Virus record (IMG/VR): IMGVR_UViG_3300025168_000849 | Span: 1-20,809 of that record | Strand: one strand, 5' to 3' | Length of the DNA: 20,809 nucleotides | Origin: a virus | In this document: positions 11,697 to 19,319 of the stretch, piece by piece | How positions within the stretch are numbered: position 1 is the stretch's first letter | Layout: each line of letters opens with the position of its first letter | Translations under genes and position numbers: made by a program | Notes under the pieces: generated by a model | Database searches by the model: none | What the model saw: the letters and a program-made list of their open reading frames with translations, nothing else | What the model was told of the DNA's origin: nothing

Positions 11697-13248
11697 GGAT
11701 GCAGCCACTAGGCTAGCTATCCACCAATCAAGAGACGATCTCTTAGCGTTTGTAATGCTAATGAATCCTTCTTTCAGTATTGGTCCACACCACAGAGTGT
11801 TGTGTGATCAACTAATGAAATTAGAGAAGGGTGAGACGGATCGTCTTATGATTTTTATATCACCACGTTCTAGTAAATCATTAATCACATCTACTTACTT
11901 TCCAGCATGGGCGCTGGGGCGTAATCCATATTGGCAAGAAATTGCAGTATCGCATAGTGATGACTTAGCTACAAGGTTCGGTCGTGCTATTCGTGACATT
12001 GTAAATACAGATGCATACAAATCTATATTCCCAAAAATAAATATTCGTAAAGATAACAGAGCGGCAAACTCATGGGGTCTTGAATACAAAGGCAAGCAAG
12101 CAGGTTCATTCTTAGCAGCTGGTTCTGGTTCAGGTATCGCAGGGTTTGGTGCACACTTGGCAATCATTGATGATCCTATATCAGAGCAAGATGCCTACTC
12201 AAAGACTAGACGTGACAGTTTAAATGCATGGTACTCATCAGGTTTACGTACAAGGTTAATGCCTGGTGGTAAAGTTGTACTTGTTATGACAAGATGGCAT
12301 GAAACAGACTTAGCAGGTTTTTTATTAGATCAACAAGAGACTGCACCTATGGCAGATAAGTGGGAAGTAGTACGCATACCTGCCCTAAATACGACAGAAT
12401 CTTTAGAAACTTTAGAACCTGCACGTAAAAAGCTATTAAAACAAGGATATTTGTCCCAAGATTTTACTAAATTAAAGCTAGGTGAGTCCTTTTGGCCTGC
12501 ACCTGACAAAGAAGGTGGCTTTTGTTGGACAACTTCGGACATAATCAGGACTAAAAACAACACACCTGCTTTTAAATTTGACGCATTGTACGGACAATCA
12601 CCCTCATCTGAGGAAGGTAACATACTTAAAGCGGAATGGTGGCAGGATTGGACTAAAGAGGAAGCACCTGAGTGTACATATATTATACAATCATGGGATA
12701 CTGCGTTCTCAACTAGGACAACAGCCGATTATTCTGCAATAACTACGTGGGGTGTATTCGATAATGGGGTATCTGCCCCCAATGTGTGTCTATTAGGAGC
12801 TGAAAGGGGCAGATGGGACTACCCAACACTGCGACAGAAGGCAATTGACAAGTATGAACAGCATCAACCTGACTCAATCCTTATAGAGAAGAAGGCATCA
12901 GGTCAATCGTTGATACAAGACCTACGAATGACAGGACTTCCTATCTTTGAGTTTAATCCAGACAGAGATAAGGTGGCAAGAGTGTATGCAATCACTGCAT
13001 TGTTTCACAATGGTAGGATATATGCACCACATGACCGTACATGGGCACATGAAGTGATGGAAGAAGCTAGAACATTTCCAACAGGCAACCATGATGACTA
13101 CATTGACACACTATCCCAAGCATTACTTTGGATGCGTAACGGTGGTTACATAGAGCATAGCGAGAATACATGGGTTGACAAGGCCGAGCAAAGAGTATAT
13201 AATAGAAAAGAAGCAGCTTACGGCAAGAAGAGAGGGTTATATTATTAA
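11674..13248 (+). CDS. terL: Terminase large subunit (ATPase-nuclease)
   Basis: The 524-residue packaging motor. The ATPase half has a variant Walker A (FISPRSSKS, residues 61-69), Walker B with acidic pair (LAIIDDP, 162-168) and the coupling motif VMTRWHETD (204-212). The C-terminal RNase H-like nuclease shows the acidic triad Asp342 (QSWDTAF), Glu405 (ILIEKK) and Asp474/Asp478 (HDDYID). It cuts concatemeric DNA and drives it into the procapsid through the portal. I chose the ATG at 11674; a TTG two codons upstream is possible. The start overlaps a tiny gene by 23 bases. The portal gene follows after 12 bases. Length is normal for the family. Confidence 0.95.
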   Translation: MSLTSEDRDAATRLAIHQSRDDLLAFVMLMNPSFSIGPHHRVLCDQLMKLEKGETDRLMIFISPRSSKSLITSTYFPAWALGRNPYWQEIAVSHSDDLATRFGRAIRDIVNTDAYKSIFPKINIRKDNRAANSWGLEYKGKQAGSFLAAGSGSGIAGFGAHLAIIDDPISEQDAYSKTRRDSLNAWYSSGLRTRLMPGGKVVLVMTRWHETDLAGFLLDQQETAPMADKWEVVRIPALNTTESLETLEPARKKLLKQGYLSQDFTKLKLGESFWPAPDKEGGFCWTTSDIIRTKNNTPAFKFDALYGQSPSSEEGNILKAEWWQDWTKEEAPECTYIIQSWDTAFSTRTTADYSAITTWGVFDNGVSAPNVCLLGAERGRWDYPTLRQKAIDKYEQHQPDSILIEKKASGQSLIQDLRMTGLPIFEFNPDRDKVARVYAITALFHNGRIYAPHDRTWAHEVMEEARTFPTGNHDDYIDTLSQALLWMRNGGYIEHSENTWVDKAEQRVYNRKEAAYGKKRGLYY

Positions 13249-13260
13249 TAAGGATACGAA

Positions 13261-15660
13261 ATGGCAATTGAGAAAAAAATAGACTTAGACGAACTAGAAT
13301 CAGGTGTAAGTATGCCTGATGGTACAGAAGAATTAGAAGTAGAAGTAACAGATGATGCAGAACTAGAAACTGCAGAAGCAATGGGTCTGTTAGAAGACGA
13401 AGAAGTATTAGAAGATGAGTTTACTGCTAACTTAGCAGAACTTATGTCAGACGAAGACCTTGAATTAATTTCAGGTGAACTACTAGAAGGCTTTGAACGT
13501 GATAAAGAATCGCGTCATGAATACGATAACATTGCAGAAGAAGGTGTAACTCTATTAGGGTTTCAAGATGAACAAGGTGATGAACCTTTTCCAGGGGCAT
13601 GTAGTGCAACTCACCCTGTCTTAGCACAAGCAGTTGTAAAATTTCAAGCAAAAACATATAAAGAATTATTTCCAACAGAAGGTCCTGTACGTACGCGTAT
13701 CATGGGGCTAGACACAATGGAAAAACAAGAACAAGCAACACGTGTTCGTCAGTTTATGAATTGGCAAACACAAATACAAATGCCAGAGTATGGCCCAGAA
13801 CTAGATCGTTTATTATTTTATGTATCATTGTATGGTACTGCATTTAAGAAAACATATTGGGATCCAACCATGCAAAGAGCACGTACCGAATATATTAAAG
13901 CTAGTGATTTTTATGTAGATTATTATGCATCTAATTTAGAAACAGCAGAAAGATTTACACACAAATATGTTCTATCAAAAAACGAAATTAGAAAATTACA
14001 AATAGCAGGAATGTTCCGTGACATAGACGTTATGGAAACTGAGATTGATGAAGACGCTGCAACCGAAACAGCAAACGAAGCTGTGGGTAGAAGTAGACCT
14101 GGTCAAATAGATGATGAGGTTGAAATTTTAGAAATGCATGCTAATGTAGATTTACCAGGTTTTGAAAACGAAGATGGATTAAAACTTCCATACATTGTTC
14201 ACATGACTAAAGATCAACAAGTACTATCTATAACTAGAAACTGGGATGAAGAAGATATTTTAATGAAAAAGAAAATGTACTTCACACATTATACAATGAT
14301 TCCAGGTTTAGGTTTTTATGGTTACGGATATTTACATTTAATTGGTGGTCTTACTAAGACTGCTACTTCCTCTATGCGTCAACTTATTGATGCTGGAACC
14401 TTTGCAAACTTACCAGGGGGTTTCAAGGCACACGGTCTTCGTGTACTTGCCCCTGATGAGCCTATCTCACCAGGTGAATGGAGGGAAGTAAATAGTCCAG
14501 CAGGAGATTTACAAAAATCATTACAACCATTACCATTTAAAGAACCATCAGGAACTTTATTTAACTTAATGCAATATGTTACAAATCTTGCAAAAGAGTT
14601 TGCCGATGCGACAGATAGTGTAGTAGAACAAGGTTCTAACTACGGTCCAGTCGGCACTACAATGGCTTTGCTAGAGCAATCTTCAAAGCTATTCAACGCT
14701 GTGCACAAACGCTTACATGCTGCTCAATCCAAAGACCTGCGTATTCTCGCTAGAATCGATAGCGAATATCTTCCAGATATGTATCCTTATGAAGTCGCGG
14801 GTGGTGCACAGCAAGTTTTCAGAGAAGACTTCAATTTAAAATCAATTGATGTTATTCCAGTATCAGATCCTAACATGCCAACTGAGGCGCATAGGATTGC
14901 TAAGATAAATGCTATTATGTCTATAGCACAACAGAACCCAGCTGCATATAACATGCAGACTATTAGTATGGAACTGTTTGCGGCTATGGGAGTAGAAGAA
15001 CCCCAAAGATATTTAGCACAATCACAAAAACCTATGTCAGCTAATCCTATTACAGAGAACATGGCTGCTATGAAAGGTATGCCTTTACAAGCACAGATGG
15101 AACAGAATCATGATGCACATATTGTAACTCATGGAACTATCTTACGTAATCCAGCTTATAAAGAAAATCCACAACTGCAACAAATATTAATGGGGCACAT
15201 AACTGAACACTTAGCTATGAAGTATCAACAAGAAATGATGCAGATGATTCAAGATCCTCAAGCTCAACAAGCATTGATGATGGCTCAGCAACAAGGACAA
15301 CCACTACCAATGGAAATGCAAAATCAAATTGCAATGATGGCAGCAAATGCTTCAGACAAAGTATTACAGTTTGATGAAGAAAAAGCTAAGATCATGGCTG
15401 GTGAAAATCCTACTACTGAAGAAGAAAGAATGGAATTACAGAAACAAGATCTCGCATTGCGTGCGCAAGGGGAGATGAACAGGCTTAAGATACATCAAGA
15501 CAAGATGGATCTTGAAGAAGCGAAACTCATGACAACGGATGAAAACGAGGATGAGGATCGTGCGCTACGATTAAAAGAAGCGGAAATGAAATTTGCTAGT
15601 AACATGGCAAAAGATGCTGCCAAATCTATGGATGCAGCAGTTAAAATAACTAGACTATAA
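13261..15660 (+). CDS. Portal protein
   Basis: A 799-residue protein directly after terL, as expected for a portal. Residues 1-65 are acidic and variable. Then comes a typical portal core: GEPFPGACSATHPVLAQ-like loop (about 110-130), KAKTYKELFPTEGPV, and YGTAFKKTYWDP near 190. The strand-rich wing and clip follow, with TDSVVEQGSNYGPVGTTMAL near 455. From about 640 onward it is helical, rich in Gln and Met, resembling the barrel of P22-like portals, and ends with a charged coiled coil. The dodecameric portal forms the DNA entry ring and contacts the terminase. The size fits podovirus-type portals. Assignment rests on position, length and these motifs. Confidence 0.88.
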   Translation: MAIEKKIDLDELESGVSMPDGTEELEVEVTDDAELETAEAMGLLEDEEVLEDEFTANLAELMSDEDLELISGELLEGFERDKESRHEYDNIAEEGVTLLGFQDEQGDEPFPGACSATHPVLAQAVVKFQAKTYKELFPTEGPVRTRIMGLDTMEKQEQATRVRQFMNWQTQIQMPEYGPELDRLLFYVSLYGTAFKKTYWDPTMQRARTEYIKASDFYVDYYASNLETAERFTHKYVLSKNEIRKLQIAGMFRDIDVMETEIDEDAATETANEAVGRSRPGQIDDEVEILEMHANVDLPGFENEDGLKLPYIVHMTKDQQVLSITRNWDEEDILMKKKMYFTHYTMIPGLGFYGYGYLHLIGGLTKTATSSMRQLIDAGTFANLPGGFKAHGLRVLAPDEPISPGEWREVNSPAGDLQKSLQPLPFKEPSGTLFNLMQYVTNLAKEFADATDSVVEQGSNYGPVGTTMALLEQSSKLFNAVHKRLHAAQSKDLRILARIDSEYLPDMYPYEVAGGAQQVFREDFNLKSIDVIPVSDPNMPTEAHRIAKINAIMSIAQQNPAAYNMQTISMELFAAMGVEEPQRYLAQSQKPMSANPITENMAAMKGMPLQAQMEQNHDAHIVTHGTILRNPAYKENPQLQQILMGHITEHLAMKYQQEMMQMIQDPQAQQALMMAQQQGQPLPMEMQNQIAMMAANASDKVLQFDEEKAKIMAGENPTTEEERMELQKQDLALRAQGEMNRLKIHQDKMDLEEAKLMTTDENEDEDRALRLKEAEMKFASNMAKDAAKSMDAAVKITRL

Positions 15661-15670
15661 GGAGTATACT

Positions 15671-15937
15671 ATGCCAAATTTAGCATATAAACAACCTGCG
15701 CTGCAAAGAAACAAACCAATGGATTATGCAAAACCCGCAGGAACTAAATCAAAAGGAAGTTCTATGAAAAAGAAAAAACCAGCTACTAAAAAGAAACAAG
15801 GTTATAACGATAGAAAAGATGAATCTATTGCTATGCGTGTTAAAAAGAAAAGAACTAAGAAACAAATGAAATCAAGCCGCGACGAATCTTATGGCAAGTT
15901 TGGAAGTGGTAAAGGTAAAGGCAAGATCAATAAGTAA
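15671..15937 (+). CDS. Lysine-rich small protein
   Basis: An 88-residue, highly basic protein (MPNLAYKQPALQRNKPMDYA, then repeated KKKK stretches, ending GKGKGKINK). It begins ten bases after the portal stop with an AAGGAGT site and its stop shares one base with the next start (TAATG). It is probably disordered; the charge suggests nucleic-acid binding or packing inside the capsid. No family recognised. It opens a block of seven small, mostly basic genes. Confidence 0.75.
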   Translation: MPNLAYKQPALQRNKPMDYAKPAGTKSKGSSMKKKKPATKKKQGYNDRKDESIAMRVKKKRTKKQMKSSRDESYGKFGSGKGKGKINK

Positions 15938-16074
15938 TGCCTTTTAAATCGGCTAAACAACGGCGCTATCTTCACGCTAATCATCCTAAGATTGCTAAAA
16001 GATGGGAAGCAGAAGCTAGCGTCAAAACAAAAAAGAAAAAAAGTGGCAGTAAAAGCAAAATCAAAAAAAGCTAA
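15937..16074 (+). CDS. Small phage protein of the 'MPFKS..QRRYL..HP' type
   Basis: A 45-residue product beginning MPFKSAKQRRYLHANHPKIA, a start I recognise from many phage small proteins of unknown function, followed by a Lys/Ser tail. It starts in the TAATG overlap with the previous gene. Its last 28 codons overlap the next gene in the +1 frame, over a poly-A-rich stretch. The tail after residue 30 is low complexity, so a frameshift fusing it to the next frame is possible. Confidence 0.7.
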   Translation: MPFKSAKQRRYLHANHPKIAKRWEAEASVKTKKKKSGSKSKIKKS

Positions 16075-16222
16075 TCCATATACTAAACCTGGATTACGTA
16101 AAAGAATTGTATCACAAGTTAAGTCGGCGGCTACTCATGGTACTAAAGCAGGTCAATGGTCTGCTAGAAAAGCACAACTAGTAGCAAAGAAATATAAAGC
16201 TGCTGGCGGTGGTTATAAGTAA
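15992..16222 (+). CDS. Small conserved phage protein with GQWSARKAQLVxxxY motif
   Basis: A 76-residue frame ending in NPYTKPGLRKRIVSQVKSAA and GQWSARKAQLVAKKYKAAGG, a motif pair I have seen in many phage proteins of unknown role. No ATG is available: it must start at the TTG at 15992, the GTG at 16043, or be made by a +1 shift from the preceding 45-residue frame. No ribosome site fits well. The stop shares one base with the next gene. In other phages I recall this motif followed in the same protein by the SLxxWxxQKWRT domain that here lies in the next gene, so this may be a split version. Function unknown. Confidence 0.65.
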   Translation: MLKDGKQKLASKQKRKKVAVKAKSKKANPYTKPGLRKRIVSQVKSAATHGTKAGQWSARKAQLVAKKYKAAGGGYK

Positions 16223-16464
16223 TGGCTTTAACAAAAGCTCAAACAAGTTTAAAGAACTGGGGCAAACAAAAGTGGCGAACGAAGTCTGGGAAGAAGTCAA
16301 GCGTTACTGGAGAAAGATACCTGCCAGCCAAAGCGATCAAGGCCTTGAGCTCCGCAGAATACTCCGCGACTACGAAAGCAAAGAAAGCCGCGAAGAAAAA
16401 AGGGAAGCAATTCTCAAAGCAACCAAAGTCAATAGCAAAGAAAACAAAGAAGTATAGAACATGA
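16222..16464 (+). CDS. DUF5872-like small phage protein
   Basis: An 80-residue basic protein. The sequence SLKNWGKQKWRTKSGKK, then TGERYLPAKAIKALSSAEY and GKQFSKQPKSIAKKTKKYR matches, from memory, a widespread phage and bacterial domain of unknown function (DUF5872). It begins with the ATG in the TAATG overlap of the previous gene and ends in an ATGA overlap with the next one. A competing frame from 16209 has no such match and is a shadow. The extreme basic charge fits nucleic-acid contact; no activity known to me. Confidence 0.8.
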   Translation: MALTKAQTSLKNWGKQKWRTKSGKKSSVTGERYLPAKAIKALSSAEYSATTKAKKAAKKKGKQFSKQPKSIAKKTKKYRT

Positions 16465-16607
16465 AGGGCGTAAAACATTATACAAAAGATGGTAAAGAGT
16501 GGAAAGGTCCGACTCACAAAATGTCAGGTGGTAAATTACATACAGGTAAAACACACACTAAAAATAGCAAAGCATTAGTACACAAAAAAGGTAAAACTAA
16601 AAAATGA
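16461..16607 (+). CDS. Small basic phage protein (KHYTKDGKEWKG type)
   Basis: A 48-residue product beginning MKGVKHYTKDGKEWKGPTHK and continuing MSGGKLHTGKTHTKNSKAL, a His/Lys/Gly-rich pattern I recognise from marine phages, function unknown. It starts in an ATGA overlap with the previous stop and ends in another with the next gene, so translation is a coupled chain. The regular HxTGKTHT phrase could form a small structured turn or bind a metal; that is speculative. Confidence 0.72.
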   Translation: MKGVKHYTKDGKEWKGPTHKMSGGKLHTGKTHTKNSKALVHKKGKTKK

Positions 16608-16729
16608 AAAAACAAATAAAAAGTAAAGTAAAAAAAGTTATTAAAGGTTTAAAGAAAGCTTCAAGATCTCATGCAGCTCAAGCTAAAACTTTACAAACTA
16701 TAGTTAAAAAAGGTAAAACTAAGAAGTGA
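16604..16729 (+). CDS. Tiny Lys-rich helical protein
   Basis: A 41-residue product, MKKQIKSKVKKVIKGLKKAS then RSHAAQAKTLQTIVKKGKTK, forming a single basic amphipathic helix. It starts in the ATGA overlap at 16604 and its TGA overlaps the GTG start of the following gene. Similar short basic helices with LKKASKxHAxQAKxL occur in other phages as I recall. It may bind DNA or membranes; no function known. Confidence 0.68.
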   Translation: MKKQIKSKVKKVIKGLKKASRSHAAQAKTLQTIVKKGKTKK

Positions 16730-17034
16730 ATAAACCTGACTCAAGATTAAAAAGAGCTGGCGTATCTGGTTTTAATAAACCTAAACGTCTAAGCGACGGC
16801 AGTGGTAAGTCACACATAGTTGTAGCTAAAGAAGGTGACAAGATTAAGACAATTAGGTTTGGTCAATCAGGAGTAAAGACTAATCAAACAGTAGGACAAC
16901 GTAAAGCTTTTAAATCTAGACATGCAAAAAATATATCCAAAGGCAAAATGTCTGCGGCGTATTGGGCTGATAAGGTAAAGTGGAGTCCTAGTAAAACTAA
17001 ATCACCATCTAAGAAATGGAAAAAAGGATCATGA
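16726..17034 (+). CDS. Conserved small phage protein (SHVVVAKEGDKxKxIRFG type, DUF6321-like)
   Basis: A 102-residue basic protein starting at a GTG that overlaps the previous TGA. The segment KSHIVVAKEGDKIKTIRFGQ followed by QSGVKTNQTVGQRKAFKSRH and AKNISKGKMSAAYWADKVKW matches a phage family I remember as DUF6321; the name should be checked. It is the seventh small gene of the block after the portal. It ends in an ATGA overlap with a membrane-anchored coiled-coil gene. Function unknown; likely a virion or DNA-associated protein. Confidence 0.8.
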   Translation: MNKPDSRLKRAGVSGFNKPKRLSDGSGKSHIVVAKEGDKIKTIRFGQSGVKTNQTVGQRKAFKSRHAKNISKGKMSAAYWADKVKWSPSKTKSPSKKWKKGS

Positions 17035-17423
17035 AAGTAAGCGACAATACATCAATAGATATGCCAATAAGAAATTTGCTTAGCATAGTAATTGCTGTAG
17101 CAATTGGAGTATGGGCATACTTTGGAGTAATAGCAAGAGTTACAACAATAGAGACTTCATTAGTACTAGCTGAAAAAGATTTAGAAAAGAATACAGAATT
17201 TAGAATTAAATGGCCACGTGGTGAGATGGGAACCTTGCCTGCAGATTCAGAACAATACATGCTTATTGAGTTTATGTCAGAACAAGTAGAAGCTATGCAA
17301 ACAGAAATGGAATCTATGATGAGTAACACAGTTAATATAAATTTTTTAAAAGACCAAGTATCTAAGTTACAAAGTGATGTAGAAAAGTTAAAAGATAAAG
17401 TGAGGCAAAATGGGAATTATTGA
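17031..17423 (+). CDS. Membrane-anchored coiled-coil protein
   Basis: From the ATG at 17031 the product has 130 residues. One transmembrane helix (LLSIVIAVAIGVWAYFGVIA, about residues 16-35) is followed by a periplasmic-type helix with heptad-like spacing (VTTIETSLVLAEKDLEKN; DQVSKLQSDVEKLKDKV). The topology (short inside end, long outside coiled coil) resembles inner-membrane spanins of phage lysis cassettes, but similar proteins exist in marine phages without known role. The ATGA overlap with the previous gene favours this start over 17016. The next gene starts 14 bases before its stop in another frame, also a spanin-like arrangement. Confidence 0.75.
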   Translation: MKVSDNTSIDMPIRNLLSIVIAVAIGVWAYFGVIARVTTIETSLVLAEKDLEKNTEFRIKWPRGEMGTLPADSEQYMLIEFMSEQVEAMQTEMESMMSNTVNINFLKDQVSKLQSDVEKLKDKVRQNGNY

Positions 17424-17646
17424 AACAGTATTCGCTATGGTTATGTTTGTTAATGGTTCACTTGATGGACACATGATGACAGACGGATTATCAAAATGTT
17501 TAAAAGCAAAAAGAGAAGCGGAAAGAAATTTATCATCAGGTAGAGAAAATGTAATTCGTTATGAATGCGCTCAAGTAAAAGCAGAACTTAGACCAGATGC
17601 AGAAGGTAACTTAAAAATTTACAAAATCATTGAAGATAAATATTAA
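17410..17646 (+). CDS. Small, possibly exported protein with two cysteines
   Basis: A 78-residue protein. Residues 1-16 are hydrophobic (MGIIETVFAMVMFVNG) and could be a short signal or anchor. The rest is a charged helix with SKCLKAKREAERNL and IRYECAQVKAEL, whose Cys30 and Cys53 could pair outside the cytoplasm. Its start overlaps the end of the coiled-coil gene. I recall similar proteins in marine phages without assigned function. No lipobox is present, so it is not a standard outer-membrane spanin. Confidence 0.7.
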   Translation: MGIIETVFAMVMFVNGSLDGHMMTDGLSKCLKAKREAERNLSSGRENVIRYECAQVKAELRPDAEGNLKIYKIIEDKY

Positions 17647-17670
17647 TAATTAAACAAACCTGGAGGGGAA

Positions 17671-18117
17671 ATGTTAAAATACATAGCATCCATTCCTGTG
17701 GTATTGTCTATCTTGGCAGCCACGTATGGAGCATTCAATTACACAAGTAAAATTACTACACAAATAGATGCAAGTACAGATGCAATTGCTTTACTTACAG
17801 TGGAAGTAAAGAATTTAGAACAACGTATCTATGGAGATATAGATAATATTCACACAATTTTTAACGATAAAACAGGTAGAAACTCTAGCAACTATGCTTC
17901 AGCTAGGGAAGAGCTAGTAAAAGAAATGGCCGAGATGTCATCGTGGGTCGGCAGGCTTGAGGGTATTGTTGCAGCATTGCGTGATGGATCATACAAACTA
18001 GCATCCGAAGCAGAAATGCAAGCACTAGAAGAAATAGTAAGAACTAATACAGATTCAATAAGACAATTTAAATACGATATGAAAGATCTAGAGAATACTG
18101 TTTCTGGAGGATACTAA
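17671..18117 (+). CDS. Second membrane-anchored coiled-coil protein
   Basis: A 148-residue protein beginning MLKYIASIPVVLSILAATYG, a transmembrane helix, then a long helix with repeated acidic-hydrophobic spacing (DAIALLTVEVKNLEQRIYGD; MQALEEIVRTNTDSIRQF). It ends in a TAATG overlap with the next gene. A GGAGGGGAA site precedes the ATG. The design is the same as for the product at 17031-17423, so it may be a paralogue or second spanin-like or tail-associated component. Function not shown by sequence. Confidence 0.72.
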   Translation: MLKYIASIPVVLSILAATYGAFNYTSKITTQIDASTDAIALLTVEVKNLEQRIYGDIDNIHTIFNDKTGRNSSNYASAREELVKEMAEMSSWVGRLEGIVAALRDGSYKLASEAEMQALEEIVRTNTDSIRQFKYDMKDLENTVSGGY

Positions 18118-18599
18118 TGCGCTGGGTATTTCTTATATTAATATTTGTACTAATATTTAGTTGGGCATCAAGTGCCCATGCTAGGAATGATTACTTAGGT
18201 AACAGCAACAGTAGCTGTGAACGTGGTAGGGTAGAACTATACACAGAACTAAGGGGGCAAGATGGTAAGAGTATGTACCTAGATGGTGATGGTAATGTCG
18301 ATAACAATTATAATAGTTATAGTGATGACGTTAACGGAACTGTAGGTATACGTTTCAGCTGGCCTTTACAATCAACTTGTAATAATGATACAATAAGTTT
18401 ACTGCAAGAAAATGATAGACTACGTCAAGAGCTAGAACTTCTATCTGTTTGCGGTAAATACCAAGAACTAGAATTAGGTCCTGAGTTTGCTACTGTGCGA
18501 GAAATGTGTAAAGGTGTGTCAAAGAAAACAGAACCTAGTATAAAAGTAACAGTAGAAGAAGAAACACCTAAAGTAACCTTGACAGTCCCTATAAGATAG
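18117..18599 (+). CDS. Secreted protein with signal peptide
   Basis: A 160-residue protein with a clear Sec signal (MRWVFLILIFVLIFSWASSA, likely cleaved after AHA at about residue 22). The mature part has a beta-strand-rich domain (RVELYTELRGQDGKSMYLDG, then GTVGIRFSWPLQSTC) and a coiled-coil stretch (NDTISLLQENDRLRQELELL), then Cys residues at about 111 and 130. It ends in TVPIR. The strong export signal puts it in the periplasm or outer membrane. It follows a membrane-anchored coiled-coil gene in a TAATG overlap, suggesting a pair. No lipobox; function unknown, lysis or host-surface role possible. Confidence 0.78.
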   Translation: MRWVFLILIFVLIFSWASSAHARNDYLGNSNSSCERGRVELYTELRGQDGKSMYLDGDGNVDNNYNSYSDDVNGTVGIRFSWPLQSTCNNDTISLLQENDRLRQELELLSVCGKYQELELGPEFATVREMCKGVSKKTEPSIKVTVEEETPKVTLTVPIR

Positions 18600-18607
18600 T
18601 GTATAAT
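18579..18607 (+). promoter_or_regulatory. Consensus sigma70 promoter for the chaperone genes
   Basis: TTGACA (18579-18584) and TATAAT (18602-18607) are separated by exactly 17 bases, the full consensus at both boxes. It lies over the end of the previous gene and would start transcription near 18614. It is the best promoter match I noticed in the window. No heat-shock sigma32-type pattern accompanies it. Confidence 0.82.
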
Positions 18608-18613
18608 AATCTT

Positions 18614-18630
18614 GACTGCCGAAAGGAGTC
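18614..18630 (+). promoter_or_regulatory. Short 5'-leader hairpin with GAAA loop
   Basis: GACTGCC, GAAA, GGAGTC forms a six-pair stem with one bulged base at the predicted 5' end of the chaperone mRNA. It may protect the transcript end. It does not cover the ribosome site at about 18651, so a thermosensor role is not evident. Confidence 0.4.
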
Positions 18631-18662
18631 ACGATTTAATTTCGCTTAACAAGGAGGTTACT

Positions 18663-19076
18663 ATGATTAAATCACTCGTAGATTGGGAACCATATAAACC
18701 ATTCACAGTTGGGTTTGATTCTTTATTGGATAGACTACAAACTTTAGAATTGGATGTTCCTAATTACCCACCATATAATATTCGTAAGATTGATGAATTA
18801 AAGTATTCTATTGATTTAGCATTAGCTGGATTCGGTAAGAAAGACGTATCAATTAATTATGCGGATAATTCATTAACAATTAAATCTAAACCAAATGATA
18901 AAAAAGCCGACGATGTCGTACACCGTGGCATATCTCAACGCGCGTTTACGCGTACGTTTGCATTAGCAGATGATGTAGTAGTCAATGAGGCTAAGTTTGA
19001 GAACGGATTATTATCTATTGAATTAGAGAAAATTGTACCTGAGGAGAAGAGGCCGAAGGAAATAAAAATAAAATAA
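18663..19076 (+). CDS. Hsp20/IbpA-type small heat-shock chaperone
   Basis: A 137-residue alpha-crystallin-type protein, starting at the ATG at 18663 after an AAGGAGG site. The core (YPPYNIRKIDELKYSIDLAL at residues 35-54, then AGFGKKDVSINY) matches IbpA closely; the diagnostic ENGLLSIEL lies at 113-121 and an IxI anchor (IKI) at 134-136 near the C-terminus. Such chaperones hold unfolding proteins without ATP. It is the first gene after a consensus promoter and is followed by a GroES-like gene, so the two may aid capsid folding or protect infected cells. Host-derived origin is possible, but base composition looks like its neighbours. Confidence 0.92.
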   Translation: MIKSLVDWEPYKPFTVGFDSLLDRLQTLELDVPNYPPYNIRKIDELKYSIDLALAGFGKKDVSINYADNSLTIKSKPNDKKADDVVHRGISQRAFTRTFALADDVVVNEAKFENGLLSIELEKIVPEEKRPKEIKIK

Positions 19077-19078
19077 AC

Positions 19079-19100
19079 GAGTGGGGCGTAATGCCCCCTC
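19079..19100 (+). repeat. GC-rich hairpin after hsp20
   Basis: GAG, a bulged T, GGGGC, five bases, GCCCC, CTC gives an eight-pair stem. It follows the hsp20 stop by two bases. No T-run follows; the next ribosome site begins 10 bases later, so it may attenuate or stabilise rather than terminate. Confidence 0.5.
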
Positions 19101-19118
19101 ACTATTACAGGAGGTAAT

Positions 19119-19319
19119 ATGGCTACAGCCAACGACTACAAAGATAGATTATCTAAAATAATAGAGGAATCTATACAAGCTAATACTGCTCAAATCCTAC
19201 AAGGTGCTTCCACTATGGAAGATTATAAGTACATGCTAGGTATTCAACATACTCTAGGTGATCTCAAAGAAAGATTACAATCAGAACTTATTAAACTAAT
19301 AAAGGATTCACATGAGTAA
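19119..19319 (+). CDS. Small helical phage protein
   Basis: A 66-residue, mostly helical protein beginning MATANDYKDRLSKIIEESIQ, with a central segment LQGASTMEDYKYMLGIQHTL. Short phage proteins of this form (helix, 'YKYxxGxxxxL', helix) are common near structural genes, function unknown. A strong AGGAGG site precedes the ATG. It overlaps the next start by eight bases, so it is probably translated together with the GroES-like protein. Confidence 0.75.
   Translation: MATANDYKDRLSKIIEESIQANTAQILQGASTMEDYKYMLGIQHTLGDLKERLQSELIKLIKDSHE

Noticed and set aside
16024-16050. Programmed -1 frameshift at A AAA AAG
   Set aside because: The slippery heptamer is present in frame, but a -1 shift meets a stop after a few codons and does not reach the GQWSARK frame.
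16209-16457. Alternative frame over the DUF5872-like gene
   Set aside because: The other frame (16222-16464) carries the recognised motif and clean overlaps with both neighbours.
19079-19100. Rho-independent terminator after hsp20
   Set aside because: The stem is good, but there is no following T-run, and a ribosome site for the next gene follows at once.
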